The translations under genes and the position numbers were made by a program. The notes under the pieces are model-generated. The model was given only the letters and a program-made list of their open reading frames with translations, did no database searches and had not been told where the DNA came from. Below, one piece after another: positions 9,041 to 17,904 of a DNA stretch of 64,000 nt (position 1 is its first letter; every line of letters begins with the position of its first letter). The DNA is from Cryptosporangium aurantiacum (GTDB taxonomy: Bacteria; Actinomycetota; Actinomycetes; Mycobacteriales; Cryptosporangiaceae), in NCBI RefSeq assembly GCF_900143005.1, contig NZ_FRCS01000010.1:281294-345293 (forward strand), written 5' to 3'.

Positions 9041-11863
9041 ATGAGCGATACACAACCTCCGGCCGGGTCCTCTGGTGGCCGGGCGGTGGCCTCGGAATTT
9101 CGCGACGTATTCGTCGGCCGAGCGGACGCGTGCCGACGACTCCGCAGCGTGGTGTCCGCGGCCGCCGACGGCGGTTCGAGCTGCGTCATTGTCGGAGAGG
9201 CCGGGATCGGCAAAACCGCGCTCCTGCACCGGGCCGCGCAGGAAGCTCAGGTACGCACAATCTGGGTGCGAGGGGTGGAGTCGGAGACAGCGCTGCCATT
9301 TGCGTGCGCCGCTGACCTGTTGACCCCACTACGCCAGCATTTCGACAGCCTGCCGCCCGTTCAACGGCAATCGTTGGAGAGGGCCCTTGCCCTCACCGAG
9401 GGCACGACCCCAACAGACCTGGCCATTTGCGCGGGCGCGCTCGGCGTCCTCGCCGCCGCCAGCGATCACGAACCACTGGTGGTGCTCGTAGACGACCTCC
9501 AGTGGGTCGACGCGGAGTCCCAGCGGCTGCTTCTTTTCGTTGCCCGGCGACTTGCGGCCGAACGCCTGAGCATGGTCTTCGCCGTACGGGAACAGCCCGG
9601 CCACGCCGCACCGATTCCTGACCTCCCGGTCATCCGCCTCACCGGGCTGAGCCTGGCCGAGTGTCGCGAACTCGTTCGGCGGCGCGGCCACGACATCCCG
9701 CCCCCGATCGTGCGCGAGGTCGCGCGCGCGACCGGCGGCAACCCACTGGCGGTACTGGAGACACTGACGCACGGCCGGCAGCCGACAGCGCTGGGCCTAG
9801 CATCCGGCGTGCAACGCGCAGCGACCATGGGCATCACTGTCGGTCGATCACTGGAGCAGGCCTGGCGCCCGGTGCTGGAGCGATTGCCAGACGCGACACG
9901 TCGCGCGCTGTTCGTCCTCGCGGTCGGCAGGCCTCTAGCTACATCGGTCCTCGCTGACTTGTTGGCGGCCGTCGGGCTTTCGATCGCGGATCTGACACCA
10001 GCCGAACGCGAGGGACTGATTAGCTACGGCCACGACGGTGTGACCTTGCGTCATCCCCTGCTACGTCAGGTCCTCATCGACTCCACGCCGCTCGCGGTCC
10101 AACTCCCCGCCTACCGTGCGATCGCGCAGCTGGCCGGCCCCGAACAGGCAGTCTGGTATCTCTCCCTGGCCGCCGCCGGTCCGGACGAGGAGCTGGCGTC
10201 AGCATTGGTCACCGTCGCCGACCAGGCCACGAGCCGCGGAGGTCATGGATCGGCATCCACCGCCCTGCGACGTGCCGCCGACCTGACCAGTGATCCCACG
10301 CGGCGGGCCGAGCGTCTCTTCGCGGCGGCCACCGAAGCACAGCTGGCCGGAGACGCGACCAACGCCGCCGCGTGGTCCCAGGAGGCGATGACTCCAGGAT
10401 CCGATCCCGCTTTCCTGGCATCCGCTACTCGACTACGCGGGCGTGCCTTGACCTGGCTCGGCCAGCCGCACCGCGCCGCCGCGGAGTTGGTCGCCCTCGC
10501 CGACGCGCTCGCAACGGGCATTCCAGCACTGGCCGGTGAGTTGCTGTGCGACGCGATGTATCCCAGTTCCATGATCGGCGATGTTCGCCGCTGCGCCTTC
10601 CTCACTCGCCGCGGAGAGAGCCTGCTCCCGCCGGGTCGCCGCTCCTTCGCCGCAGACGTCACCATCCTCTGCGCTGCCGCCCTCCAAGGCGAACGACATC
10701 GGTTCTACGACCAACTCGCGGCAGTGCAGCGCAGGCTGCCCGCCGTCGATCTCCTTCAGGCACATCAGGAATCGGCAACAGTCGCCTTCAGCTGCCTCTG
10801 GATGGAGGAATTCGACACGGCCCTGCGGCTGGCCAACCAGGCCGTCGAACTGATTCGGACACAGGGCGCGCCCGCAGCTCTACCCTTCGCCCTGACCGTC
10901 CGCTCTGAAATCTGGTACCGCACAGGGCACTGGCCTGCCGCGTACGCGGACGCCGACGAGGCACTGCAATGGGCCGAGGAACTCCACCAGGTAAGCACCG
11001 CCGGCTACGCCTTGGTATTGCTCGCCCGCCTCGACGCTGTCCGTGGCCACCGAGATAAATCCGAAGCCGCGATCGACCGCTACCGGCGTGAATTCGGTCC
11101 CTATCAGCTGGACGCTCTGCTCGGCCTAGAGTCAGCAGTACTCGGACTGGCCGCACTCGCCCACGGAGACCCAGAGACCGCAGCAGAACACCTCGAGGAC
11201 GCCTGGCGCCAGGACACTCGTCTCGGAGCGACCAACCCGTACCCGATCGCCTTCGCCGGTGACTTGTTGGAGGCCTTGGCGAGATGCGGATCCGAACAGC
11301 GAGCCAAGGAACTGGCGAGCTGGCTGGATGAACGGGCCGCCACCACCGGACTCCGTCACCCTGCCGCACTAGCCCACCGCTGCCGGGGCATCCTCGCCGG
11401 CCACGCCGAGAACGCGGAGGAGCATTTCGTCGCTGCTCTGGCGATGCACGCCCAGAGCCCGATGCCCTTCGAGCGGGCTCGAACGCTGCTGAGCCTGGGT
11501 GAGAACCGCCGGCGAGCGCGCCAGCCGACGGCAGCCCGAACGGCACTGCGAGAGGCACAGCGGACCTTCGAAAGCCTCGGCGCGATCCCGTGGGCCGACC
11601 GCGCCCGCCACGAACTGGCTGCCGCCGGAGGTCACACCCGATCTGATCCCACGCGCCGGCCGAAACTCGACCTTCTCACGCCCCAAGAACTACAGATCGC
11701 ACGCCTCGTCGCGACCGGCAAGAACAACGTCCAGACTGCTGCATCTCTCTACATCTCTCGAAAAACGGTCGAAGCGCATCTTACCCATGTATACCGCAAG
11801 CTGGGTATTCGATCACGGGCCGAACTGATTCACGTGGTGCTCGCTGAACACGGAGCAGACTAA
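9041..11863 (+). CDS. LAL-family LuxR transcriptional regulator
   Basis: A 940-residue large ATP-binding LuxR regulator. The start at ATG 9041 has GGGGGTGA eight bases upstream; an upstream in-phase extension to 8756 has non-coding character. Walker A GEAGIGKTALL lies at about residues 52-62, Walker B LVVLVDDLQWVD near 146-157, and the GGNPLAVLE motif follows. Residues 300-860 are TPR-like helices, and the C-terminus (about 875-935) is a LuxR helix-turn-helix with LTPQELQIARLVATGKNN and SRKTVEAHLTHVYRKLGI. Such proteins are ATP-dependent activators, often triggered by an inducer bound through the TPR part. Its broken paralogue lies at 4253-5947, and the two enclose the unknown pair at 6593-8614, its likeliest local targets. 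Confidence 0.93.
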   Translation: MSDTQPPAGSSGGRAVASEFRDVFVGRADACRRLRSVVSAAADGGSSCVIVGEAGIGKTALLHRAAQEAQVRTIWVRGVESETALPFACAADLLTPLRQHFDSLPPVQRQSLERALALTEGTTPTDLAICAGALGVLAAASDHEPLVVLVDDLQWVDAESQRLLLFVARRLAAERLSMVFAVREQPGHAAPIPDLPVIRLTGLSLAECRELVRRRGHDIPPPIVREVARATGGNPLAVLETLTHGRQPTALGLASGVQRAATMGITVGRSLEQAWRPVLERLPDATRRALFVLAVGRPLATSVLADLLAAVGLSIADLTPAEREGLISYGHDGVTLRHPLLRQVLIDSTPLAVQLPAYRAIAQLAGPEQAVWYLSLAAAGPDEELASALVTVADQATSRGGHGSASTALRRAADLTSDPTRRAERLFAAATEAQLAGDATNAAAWSQEAMTPGSDPAFLASATRLRGRALTWLGQPHRAAAELVALADALATGIPALAGELLCDAMYPSSMIGDVRRCAFLTRRGESLLPPGRRSFAADVTILCAAALQGERHRFYDQLAAVQRRLPAVDLLQAHQESATVAFSCLWMEEFDTALRLANQAVELIRTQGAPAALPFALTVRSEIWYRTGHWPAAYADADEALQWAEELHQVSTAGYALVLLARLDAVRGHRDKSEAAIDRYRREFGPYQLDALLGLESAVLGLAALAHGDPETAAEHLEDAWRQDTRLGATNPYPIAFAGDLLEALARCGSEQRAKELASWLDERAATTGLRHPAALAHRCRGILAGHAENAEEHFVAALAMHAQSPMPFERARTLLSLGENRRRARQPTAARTALREAQRTFESLGAIPWADRARHELAAAGGHTRSDPTRRPKLDLLTPQELQIARLVATGKNNVQTAASLYISRKTVEAHLTHVYRKLGIRSRAELIHVVLAEHGAD

Positions 11864-12865
11864 ACATCCAGATCGGGTGCCCCGGTCAACGGTGCTGGTT
11901 GATCCCGAGCTGCCGCGGGCGGCCACCGTGCAGATCGGCGAGGTCCTGGCGGACTACCGCATCGGATCCTGGGTGATCCACTGTCGAGCGGCTTGACTGG
12001 AGGCGGACAAGCTCGACCCGGCCCATGACTGTCAGGGCTGCTTCCGCCCTCCGTGCAAGAACCGCGGGGCTGCCTGGGTCAGCCCGGCGGGCGCGCCGCG
12101 ATCACGTTTCGGGCCGCCGACCCCTCGGACCGATCGGTTGCGATGATGTTGATGGCGGGTGGGCACCTGGTCATCTCGCCGTCCATCCGGTGGTCCGGCG
12201 ACCACTTAGTCCTGGTGCTGACTGGCTGGGCACGGACGCGTGAGTGGCCCTGTTTATTTTTTTCTAAAGTGGACCTATCGGGCTGCCTGTGGCGCTAGCT
12301 CTCCGTCAGTGTCTGGTGTACACGCGACGCGCCCCTGTGTCACAATGTTCACTGTGCTTTGGCATCGAGAGATGTCACGAAGCGGCGGTAGGCAGTGTCC
12401 GGCATCCGGTTGTTCGCGTCCATACGGATCTTCGGGTCGATTGCGGCCCGGGGGGATGCGACTGCAGGAGATCGGCGCGGTGTTCCCGCTATGGGAGCCA
12501 GCTGGCTCCTCGGGTTCCTCGTCCGATGGGCGAGGGTAAGGCGCGTGGGTGTGTGCGCGCTCGCCGGATCCTGGAATGAAAGGGGAAAGCGCAGCGACAA
12601 GGGATGCTGTCGCGCGACGAAACCGTTAGCTGTAGTGCACGCTGGCGTGGCACGCCAGCGCTGAGTGGAATGTGAGTCTCTGGTAATTCGGGCGTTCGGC
12701 CTGAGCCTTCCAGACTGAATGGTTCTCTGACCACCCCAGGGAACTGCGTTCGAGGTAACTCTCAACCGCGACGGGTTCGCTTGTCGCGGGCGATCGCCTC
12801 GTGCACCAGTCTCGACGGTTCGCATGCCGAGCGCCCTTTTGCGTGCCCAAAATAGGGAGTGTGAG
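11864..12865. other. Kilobase without a convincing gene
   Basis: Frames here are short and lack GC-rich third positions over any length. A 38-codon piece at about 11885-11996 (reading VDPELPRAATVQIGEVLADY in one frame, ending at TGA) has coding-like bias and may be a gene scrap. Nothing else is assignable. Confidence 0.4.
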
Positions 12866-13120
12866 ATGACAGAGCGTAAGAAGGTCAGAAAAAGGAAGGC
12901 CACGTCGCCGGGCCCACCGGCATCGTTCTGGGGCCGTAACGCAGACGAATTCTGGCGGACGACCCGGCATTGCCTCGACAGCTCAGGCCGGGCCGTCCGC
13001 TTCTGCCTCGTCTTAGTGGTTGCAGCCATTTTGACGAGGATCGTCCTCGAGGGAGCCGGCGCAGCCTCCGCGGACGCCCTAGAGGAGGTGACCACGCTGC
13101 TACGTAGTCACCAGTCCTAG
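12866..13120 (+). CDS. Small single-pass membrane protein
   Basis: 84 residues from the ATG at 12866, chosen over an in-phase ATG at 12824 because GGGAG lies six bases upstream. The N-terminus is very basic (ERKKVRKRK), then a Trp-rich stretch (FWGRNADEFWRTTRHCLD) and one membrane segment (FCLVLVVAAILTRIVL, about residues 46-62), then an acidic Ala-rich tail. The basic N-terminus suggests it faces the cytoplasm. A nested hairpin follows the stop. It resembles small conserved actinobacterial membrane proteins of unknown role that are often found in mobile regions. Confidence 0.6.
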   Translation: MTERKKVRKRKATSPGPPASFWGRNADEFWRTTRHCLDSSGRAVRFCLVLVVAAILTRIVLEGAGAASADALEEVTTLLRSHQS

Positions 13121-13134
13121 GTAACCGTATGTGG

Positions 13135-13174
13135 CCCCTGCCGCGCCACTGTGAACAGTGTAAAGCGGCAGGGG
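13135..13174 (+). terminator. Nested hairpin after the small membrane protein
   Basis: Outer arms CCCCTGCCGC (13135-13144) and GCGGCAGGGG (13165-13174) pair perfectly over 10 bp and enclose a second perfect stem CACTGT-GA-ACAGTG (13147-13160). It begins 15 bases after the stop codon. The two-tier stem is longer than a simple terminator needs, but its position fits one. Confidence 0.6.
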
Positions 13175-13813
13175 TCCTGGTGCGGCGTTCGGGAACGCTT
13201 CGCGATTTCACGGTCGGTGATCACGAGTTGCGATGGTTGCGTTCCCGACGGGCGGTCGAATCCTGCACCTCGACGGCGGCCACCTGAGACTCGTGTGCGG
13301 GGGGCGTCTAGCGGTCGGTACTGCCTTCGCGTTGGATTCGCCGTGCTGCTTGTGTCGGCGGCCGGTGGCCGGTGGAACCTCCCAGCACAATTCAGCGGTG
13401 CGTGGCCGCTCACCATGATCACCCTCGTACACGAATTCGAAACACGGATCCGGCAACTCATGGTCCGACCACGGATGGGCGGAGGCCGGGTATTCTGTCG
13501 CCTCCGCGTGAATGCTGACCCTCTGTCCCCGGAACAGCCAGGTCACGGTTCAAGCGGCGTTGACACATTCCACCCGACGTGCGCCTCCACGCCGATGCCT
13601 GCTCACCTCCTGAGCATGCCCTACGGGCGTCGGCGCGCTCACCGGCCGCCGCGGAACCACCACGGCTGCGGCCAATGGCGACAGAGCACCACGGCGACCC
13701 CGACCCCTGGCGCAAAAGCTCTTCCGCGATCACGGCCGACGCATCGGGGATGAGACGCCGCATTGCCGATCTTCGGGCGACGACGGTCGACACCCTATGT
13801 AGAATCTTTATCT
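13175..13813. other. Gene-free region before the first PadR pair
   Basis: About 640 bases without a supported gene. Next to the PadR start there is a TAGAAT (about 13800) and an imperfect dyad TAGA-N7-TCTA that overlaps it; this could be a -10 element with a PadR operator for a leaderless transcript. Confidence 0.35.
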
Positions 13814-14194
13814 ATGCGCGACGTGGAGATGACGTTGGCGATCGCCAGGCTCCTGAAGGCGTTCCTGGAGGATCCCCTGCGGCCGCGGCACGGATACGAC
13901 CTGATGCGGTCGACCGGATTCGCCAGCGGCAAAATCTATCCGCTTCTGGCCAAGCTGCAGACCGCCGGCTGGTTGACGCGCGAACGGGAGTCTGTCGATC
14001 CCGCCGCCGTAGGACGACCCGCCCGGCGGCTCTACCGCCTCAGCGACGAAGGCACACAGGCCGCCTGGCACGCGCTCGATGAGCTATCGCGCGATCTGGC
14101 TCCTCCGCAACCAGCAACCGGTCGACTGCGACCGTCGGCTGACCGGCAGTGGCCTGTGGGGGGCCCGCCACAACCATTGGCCGACCCGACGTGA
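13814..14194 (+). CDS. PadR-family transcriptional regulator
   Basis: 126 residues from the ATG at 13814, where codon quality begins; a TAGAAT box only eight bases upstream and no ribosome site suggest leaderless translation. The winged helix-turn-helix is complete: LRPRHGYDLMRSTGFASGKIYPLLAKLQTAGWL followed by the wing with GRPARRLYRLSDEG. PadR proteins usually repress their own operon and a membrane partner. The last four bases (GTGA) overlap the start of the next gene, so the two are translationally coupled. The same arrangement recurs at 17584 and 62475 in this window. Confidence 0.9.
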   Translation: MRDVEMTLAIARLLKAFLEDPLRPRHGYDLMRSTGFASGKIYPLLAKLQTAGWLTRERESVDPAAVGRPARRLYRLSDEGTQAAWHALDELSRDLAPPQPATGRLRPSADRQWPVGGPPQPLADPT

Positions 14195-15504
14195 ACGAGA
14201 CAGTGTGGAGCGTCTGCGCCCTCTTCGCGGCGCTGGTGGTGGCGCCCGTTGTCGCTAACCTGATCAGCGTCGAGATTCAAGGCTGGCTGGACCGACTGCC
14301 GCCTGTTCTGATCCGACTGGCGGCTCGGCGGCTGCCCCAGGAGATCCGCGCGGACCACATCGACGAGTGGGATGCTGAGCTGTCCGCGATTCTCGAGGGA
14401 TCGGCGGCCGGACCTCTGTCCCGCCTAGCGCTCGGCCTCACCTACACCTCGGGCCTACTGCGTGGGGCGCCGAAGGTGGCCAGGGAGCTGGGCCGCGCCA
14501 GGCGTCGCCGTCTCGCCGCAGTCTTCAAACGGATCCGCGTGCACAGCCTCACCACATTTCTCGTCGTGCTGGTAACCACAGTGGTACTCGCTGGCCAGTT
14601 CGGCGACGGGATCGACCCGTTCTCCGCCGCGATCACGGTGACGTGCGCGGGGATGGGTGTACTGATTCTGATTGCCGTGCAGCGGCACCCGGTGGGGCGA
14701 CTTCTGCTGGCGGCCGGGATCAGCGGATCGGTGGCGGCGGTTGCGACGAGCTGGCCACAGTGGATCGTGCTGGCGTGGCTGAGCCAGTGGGCATGGTGGC
14801 CGATGTGCGGGCTGATCCTTCTCGGGCTGCTGGTGTTCCCGAACGGCCGGTTGCCGTCCCGGCGGTGGCGATGGCTCGCCGCGCTGCTCGTGGTGACTAC
14901 CGCCGCCGGCGCGGTGGTGCTGGCCGTCGCGGCACTCGACTATCCCCGCACGCTGCTCCAAGACACGCAGCCTGTCGGGGAGTCGACCAGGCTGCTCCTG
15001 CGAGCCTTCGCCGTGATCGTCCTGGCCACTGTGCTCGGCCTAGCCGCCACCCTCGCCGCGCTATGGAGACGCTGGCGGCGTGGCGATAGTGACACCCGGC
15101 AGCAGCTGGCCTGCCTGCTACCGACCGTCATCCTGCTCCTGCTCGGCTGGATGCTCGAGATCTTCAACCTCGACGGCGGGTACCTCCTTGCACTGATCGC
15201 ACTGCCGCTCGGAATGAGCGTCGCGATCATTCGGCACGGGCTCTACGACCTCGATAAAGTCCTCAACCGGACCCTCGTCTGGTTGACCATGACCACGCTG
15301 GTCGTGATCGGCTTCGTCGGGATCGTCATCGCGCTACGCGAGCTGGTCATGCGCAATCTCTCCGCCGATACGGTCTCCCTGGTGACCACCGGTTTCATCG
15401 CCCTTGCCTACGCCCCGCTGCACAGGCGCGTGCAGCAGGGCGTCAACCAGCTGCTCTACGGCGACCGGCACGACCCGTACGAGGTGACCACCAAAACTCG
15501 GTGA
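14191..15504 (+). CDS. Membrane protein resembling the sensor half of a NarL-type kinase, C-terminally truncated
   Basis: 437 residues from the GTG at 14191, which overlaps the PadR stop. An N-terminal cytosolic segment carries the motif RLPQEIRADHIDEWDAEL, shared in pattern (LLP...R...Y/H..E.W/Y..EL) with the partner protein of the second PadR pair. Then come about nine membrane segments (residues 125-400). The end (HGLYDLDKVLNRTLVW, then APLHRRVQQGVNQLLYGDRHDPYEV) is the usual junction between membrane sensor and kinase domain in actinobacterial histidine kinases. Here a one-base shift in an AAAA run near 15495 stops translation; the neighbouring frame continues KLGDIRGQAAEILSAL before it too ends. 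The phosphoacceptor and ATPase domains are missing. Confidence 0.75.
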   Translation: MNETVWSVCALFAALVVAPVVANLISVEIQGWLDRLPPVLIRLAARRLPQEIRADHIDEWDAELSAILEGSAAGPLSRLALGLTYTSGLLRGAPKVARELGRARRRRLAAVFKRIRVHSLTTFLVVLVTTVVLAGQFGDGIDPFSAAITVTCAGMGVLILIAVQRHPVGRLLLAAGISGSVAAVATSWPQWIVLAWLSQWAWWPMCGLILLGLLVFPNGRLPSRRWRWLAALLVVTTAAGAVVLAVAALDYPRTLLQDTQPVGESTRLLLRAFAVIVLATVLGLAATLAALWRRWRRGDSDTRQQLACLLPTVILLLLGWMLEIFNLDGGYLLALIALPLGMSVAIIRHGLYDLDKVLNRTLVWLTMTTLVVIGFVGIVIALRELVMRNLSADTVSLVTTGFIALAYAPLHRRVQQGVNQLLYGDRHDPYEVTTKTR

Positions 15505-15739
15505 CATCCGAGGACAAGCCGCCGAGATCCTCTCCGCCCTCGCGTAGCTCGCCCCTTCTTGCCGTCCCCCTAGTAGCCACACCCGCTTCGCCGTGAGGAA
15601 CATAGCGCCAGCCGCATGCCACGCCGGTCAGTCGGCTCGGTGGCAACGGGGACCCTGATCGGGACTACCGGCTTGTCGCATTGTCGGCGCGGGAGGTGGC
15701 CGCCCTGCATTACTCGCACCGAGGGCGTGAGGGTCTCAC

Positions 15740-15916
15740 ATCACGTGGGTGGCCGCGCTCTGGCGCGAGCGCGACCCGGCTTGCTCAGGTTCACCACGAC
15801 CGAGTCGAGGGTGTCACCCGGCATCAGGATCTCCACCCCGTCCAGCTCCAGCCCGCCCGACACGTCGGTCGTGTGGAAGTTGAATGGGGCCGGTAGTTGG
15901 CCTCGAACGGCGTGTG
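15740..15916 (-). pseudogene. tuf: Relic of elongation factor Tu domain III
   Basis: On the minus strand one frame reads WHTPFEANYRP; one missing base (near 15887) shifts to FNFHTTDVSGG-ELDGVEILMPGDTL and KP; a second shift near 15775 gives VALAPE. Joined, this follows the end of EF-Tu (RHTPF...YRPQFYFRTTDVTG, MVMPGDN, PVAM...). About 50 residues of the roughly 400 remain and both ends are lost. The divergence from the consensus (FNFHTTDVSG) suggests a second, paralogous tuf rather than the housekeeping copy. It abuts an ISL3 transposase relic, so it may have been carried or cut by that element. Confidence 0.7.
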
Positions 15917-15929
15917 CCAGGCACACCGG

Positions 15930-16300
15930 TGTTGTCGGGGCGGCTGGTCAGCAGCCAGGTGTCGCCGGATGGTGCAGCTGGCTGCCGCGATAGCGGCGGT
16001 CCCGGATCTCGGCGTTGGAACACGGCAGTGTCGGTGCAGCCTTCGTTCCACCGCCGGTAGAGGTAGGCCAGGTAGGGGTGGATGCGGCTGGTCCCGCGGG
16101 CTCTGCGGTCGGCTGGTTGCAGGTCCTCGGGCGTGGCGGCGTGGGCGTCAGCGGCGGGCGGTCTGGCGGTCTGGCGGTCGAGTTTCAGCGTCTCGACGAT
16201 GGTCTGGATGTCACGCCCTTGTCGAACAGCGCGCGCACCGCGGCGTGCCGCTGTTCGCGGGCGATCGCCCGGCGCCCGCGCATCGATGCGGGCGCACTGC
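15930..16300 (-). pseudogene. Relic of an ISL3-family transposase
   Basis: Several frames on the minus strand give, in order, ERHAAVRALFDKG, IVETLKLDRQTAR, AATPEDLQPADRR, SRIHPYLAYLYRRWNEGCTD and EIRDRRYRGSQ. This matches the central part of ISL3-type transposases (helix-turn-helix repeat, L.PYK.YL..RWNEGC.NA, EI...GY.GS). At least three frameshifts and missing catalytic parts make it dead. It lies between the EF-Tu relic and the left end of the IS6-family element. Confidence 0.65.
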
Positions 16301-16404
16301 CGGACGTGTACCAGCCGCCGGTAGCCGCTGCCGTGATAGAGCTTCGGAGCACGGCCGCAGCCATCTGGGTACGTGGCCCGGTAGGCCCTAGCGTTGAGCC
16401 GTGG

Positions 16405-17215
16405 GGCGCTGTTGCGTAGAGCGAAGGTAGACGCGTGAAGGTTCGGTCTCGCCGAGTCAGACGGCGTCGGCCAGCTCGTCGAACGCCGCGGCGAGCCGCA
16501 GATGCCCGTTCGTTTCGGTGGCGAGTTCGTAGTGTCCGCGGCGGATGTTCTGCACGAAGGCGTGCCCAGACCCAATGATCTGGGCAGATCGGAACCGCTT
16601 GAGGCCGCGCATCGGCCGGAGCCGCGCTTTGAACCGGCCGTGGTCTGCCTCGACCCGATTGTTCTCATACCGGGCATCCACGTGCTGGACCTCGCGCAAA
16701 AGTTCGTCCAGGACCCGCGGGTAGGAGGCGGCGCGGTCGGTGGTCACCTGTGCCGGCCGGCCCTGCCGCAGTGCCCGGACGAAGAACCTGCGAGCAGCCG
16801 CCAGGTCCCGCTTCTGGGAGGCCATCACGTCGATGACCTGCCCGAACTGGTCAATCGCTCGGTAGAGGTAGGTCCATTTCCCGGCGACTTTGACGTAGGT
16901 CTCGTCGGCGAACCACCGGTCGCCGGGCGCGTGTCGGGTGAACTGGGCTGCGTCGATGACCAACGGCGTGAACCGGGTGACCCAGCGGTAGAGCGTGACG
17001 TGGTCGACCACGATGCCGCGTTCGGCCAGCAGCTCTTCCAGGTCGCGGTAGGACAGGTTGTACCGCAGATACCAGCGCACTGCGAGGAGGATCACCTCAC
17101 GCGGAAACCGGAACCCGGCGAACGCGGAAGCTGGGACCAGAAGGCGAGCGGTCGAGCGGCGGCGCATGCTCCATCGTCCCTGATCGCGGCGGCGACTGGC
17201 CAACGCAACAGAGCC
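16405..17215. mobile_element. IS6-family insertion sequence, 811 bp
   Basis: The ends carry terminal inverted repeats GGCGCTGTTGCGTAG (left, from 16405) and GGCTCTGTTGCGTTG (right, read inward from 17215), matching the IS6/IS26-type end GGCACTGTTGCAAA. One transposase gene fills the element. The eight bases outside each end differ (AGCCGTGG and TTCCCAGT), so there is no target duplication; the element has probably taken part in an adjacent deletion or cointegrate resolution. It truncates the gene fragment at 17216-17366. Confidence 0.85.
16457..17167 (-). CDS. IS6-family transposase
   Basis: A DDE transposase of 236 residues counted from the ATG at 17167; the frame also opens at a TTG at 17203 inside the right inverted repeat. 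It contains the family's FAGFRFPREVILLAVRWYL start, a helix-turn-helix (YRDLEELLAERGIVVDHVTLYRW) and the catalytic residues Asp in WFADETYVKVAGKW, Asp in VTTDRAASYP and Glu in RVEADHGRFKARL. Length and all three acidic residues look intact, so the protein may be active. IS6 enzymes move by replicative transposition and promote deletions next to the element, which would explain the missing target duplication and the relics on both sides. Confidence 0.93.
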   Translation of the reverse strand: MRRRSTARLLVPASAFAGFRFPREVILLAVRWYLRYNLSYRDLEELLAERGIVVDHVTLYRWVTRFTPLVIDAAQFTRHAPGDRWFADETYVKVAGKWTYLYRAIDQFGQVIDVMASQKRDLAAARRFFVRALRQGRPAQVTTDRAASYPRVLDELLREVQHVDARYENNRVEADHGRFKARLRPMRGLKRFRSAQIIGSGHAFVQNIRRGHYELATETNGHLRLAAAFDELADAV

Positions 17216-17366
17216 TTCCCAGTCCGCCGGGCCGATGGACCCACAGGCCCGTCTGTATCGAACCGCTGGGGTCGCCGTGCGTGGGCAGCACGGTACGGGT
17301 CTCTTCCAGGGTCATGCCCAGCCGCAGTGGCCCGATGCCGTATGGAGGGTCGAGGTCGATTTCCAC
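17216..17366 (-). pseudogene. N-terminal fragment of an unknown gene cut by the IS6 element
   Basis: Starting at an ATG at 17366 the minus strand reads MEIDLDPPYGIGPLRLGMTL and continues for about 50 residues with good codon bias, then runs into the IS inverted repeat. The I/L-x-P-P-x-G-I/V-G-P-L-R-L-G-M pattern occurs at the start of a small uncharacterised actinobacterial family. The rest of the gene is not found on the other side of the IS, in agreement with a deletion. Confidence 0.6.
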
Positions 17367-17546
17367 ACGTCATGTTGGCATGGCATGACCATCGCCGACT
17401 CTGCTCAGTGCCAGACGATCAACAAGGCACGCTCATGCCGCGGCTCGCGCTGACCACAGGAGGCGGTGCTCGGTCCAGGCGGTCGGCGTCAACGCCTCCT
17501 AGGACAGCTGCCCAGTCGGACGTCCTCCGGCGCTCGTGGGCCGAGC

Positions 17547-17570
17547 CCCTACCCTTTCGACTAGGTAGGG
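17547..17570 (+). promoter_or_regulatory. Candidate PadR operator
   Basis: A perfect 7-bp inverted repeat, CCCTACC at 17547-17553 and GGTAGGG at 17564-17570, with a 10-base spacer, lies 13 bases before the PadR start codon and directly against GGTACC. Position and symmetry fit an autoregulatory operator overlapping the promoter; binding by this PadR is inferred. Confidence 0.5.
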
Positions 17571-17583
17571 TACCTTGTTCGGT

Positions 17584-17904
17584 ATGCAGCGTCCGAAGCT
17601 GCGGAGAACCCAGGCGGTTCAGATGGTTCTTCGCGTTCTGCTGGACCACCTCGACGATGACGAGCTGTATGGACTGCGAATCTGCGCTGAGGCCGGCCTA
17701 CCCTCTGGAACGATCCATCCGATGCTCGCGCGGCTGAAGAAGCTCGGTCTTGTTGAGGCGCGCAGGGAGGATGTCGATCCCAGCGTGGTAGGTCGACCCG
17801 CCCGTCACTACTACCGGCTGACACCCGATGGGGTCCAGGAAGCCCGCGCCGCCTTGACTCGGATACAGCCTGCTGCGCCTTTGCATCCCCGGACCGCTCA
17901 ATGA
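17584..17904 (+). CDS. PadR-family transcriptional regulator
   Basis: 106 residues from the ATG at 17584 (a TTG nine bases upstream is possible). The winged helix is typical: QMVLRVLLDHLDDDELYGLR, SGTIHPMLARLKKLGLVEA and the wing GRPARHYYRLTPDG. It lacks a long C-terminal dimer helix, ending in an Ala/Pro-rich tail. The final ATGA overlaps the start of the membrane-protein gene. It is clearly of the same type as the PadR at 13814 (both have REDVDP/RESVDP-like wings with GRPARxxYRL), so the two pairs are related. A dyad just upstream is the likely operator. Confidence 0.9.
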   Translation: MQRPKLRRTQAVQMVLRVLLDHLDDDELYGLRICAEAGLPSGTIHPMLARLKKLGLVEARREDVDPSVVGRPARHYYRLTPDGVQEARAALTRIQPAAPLHPRTAQ

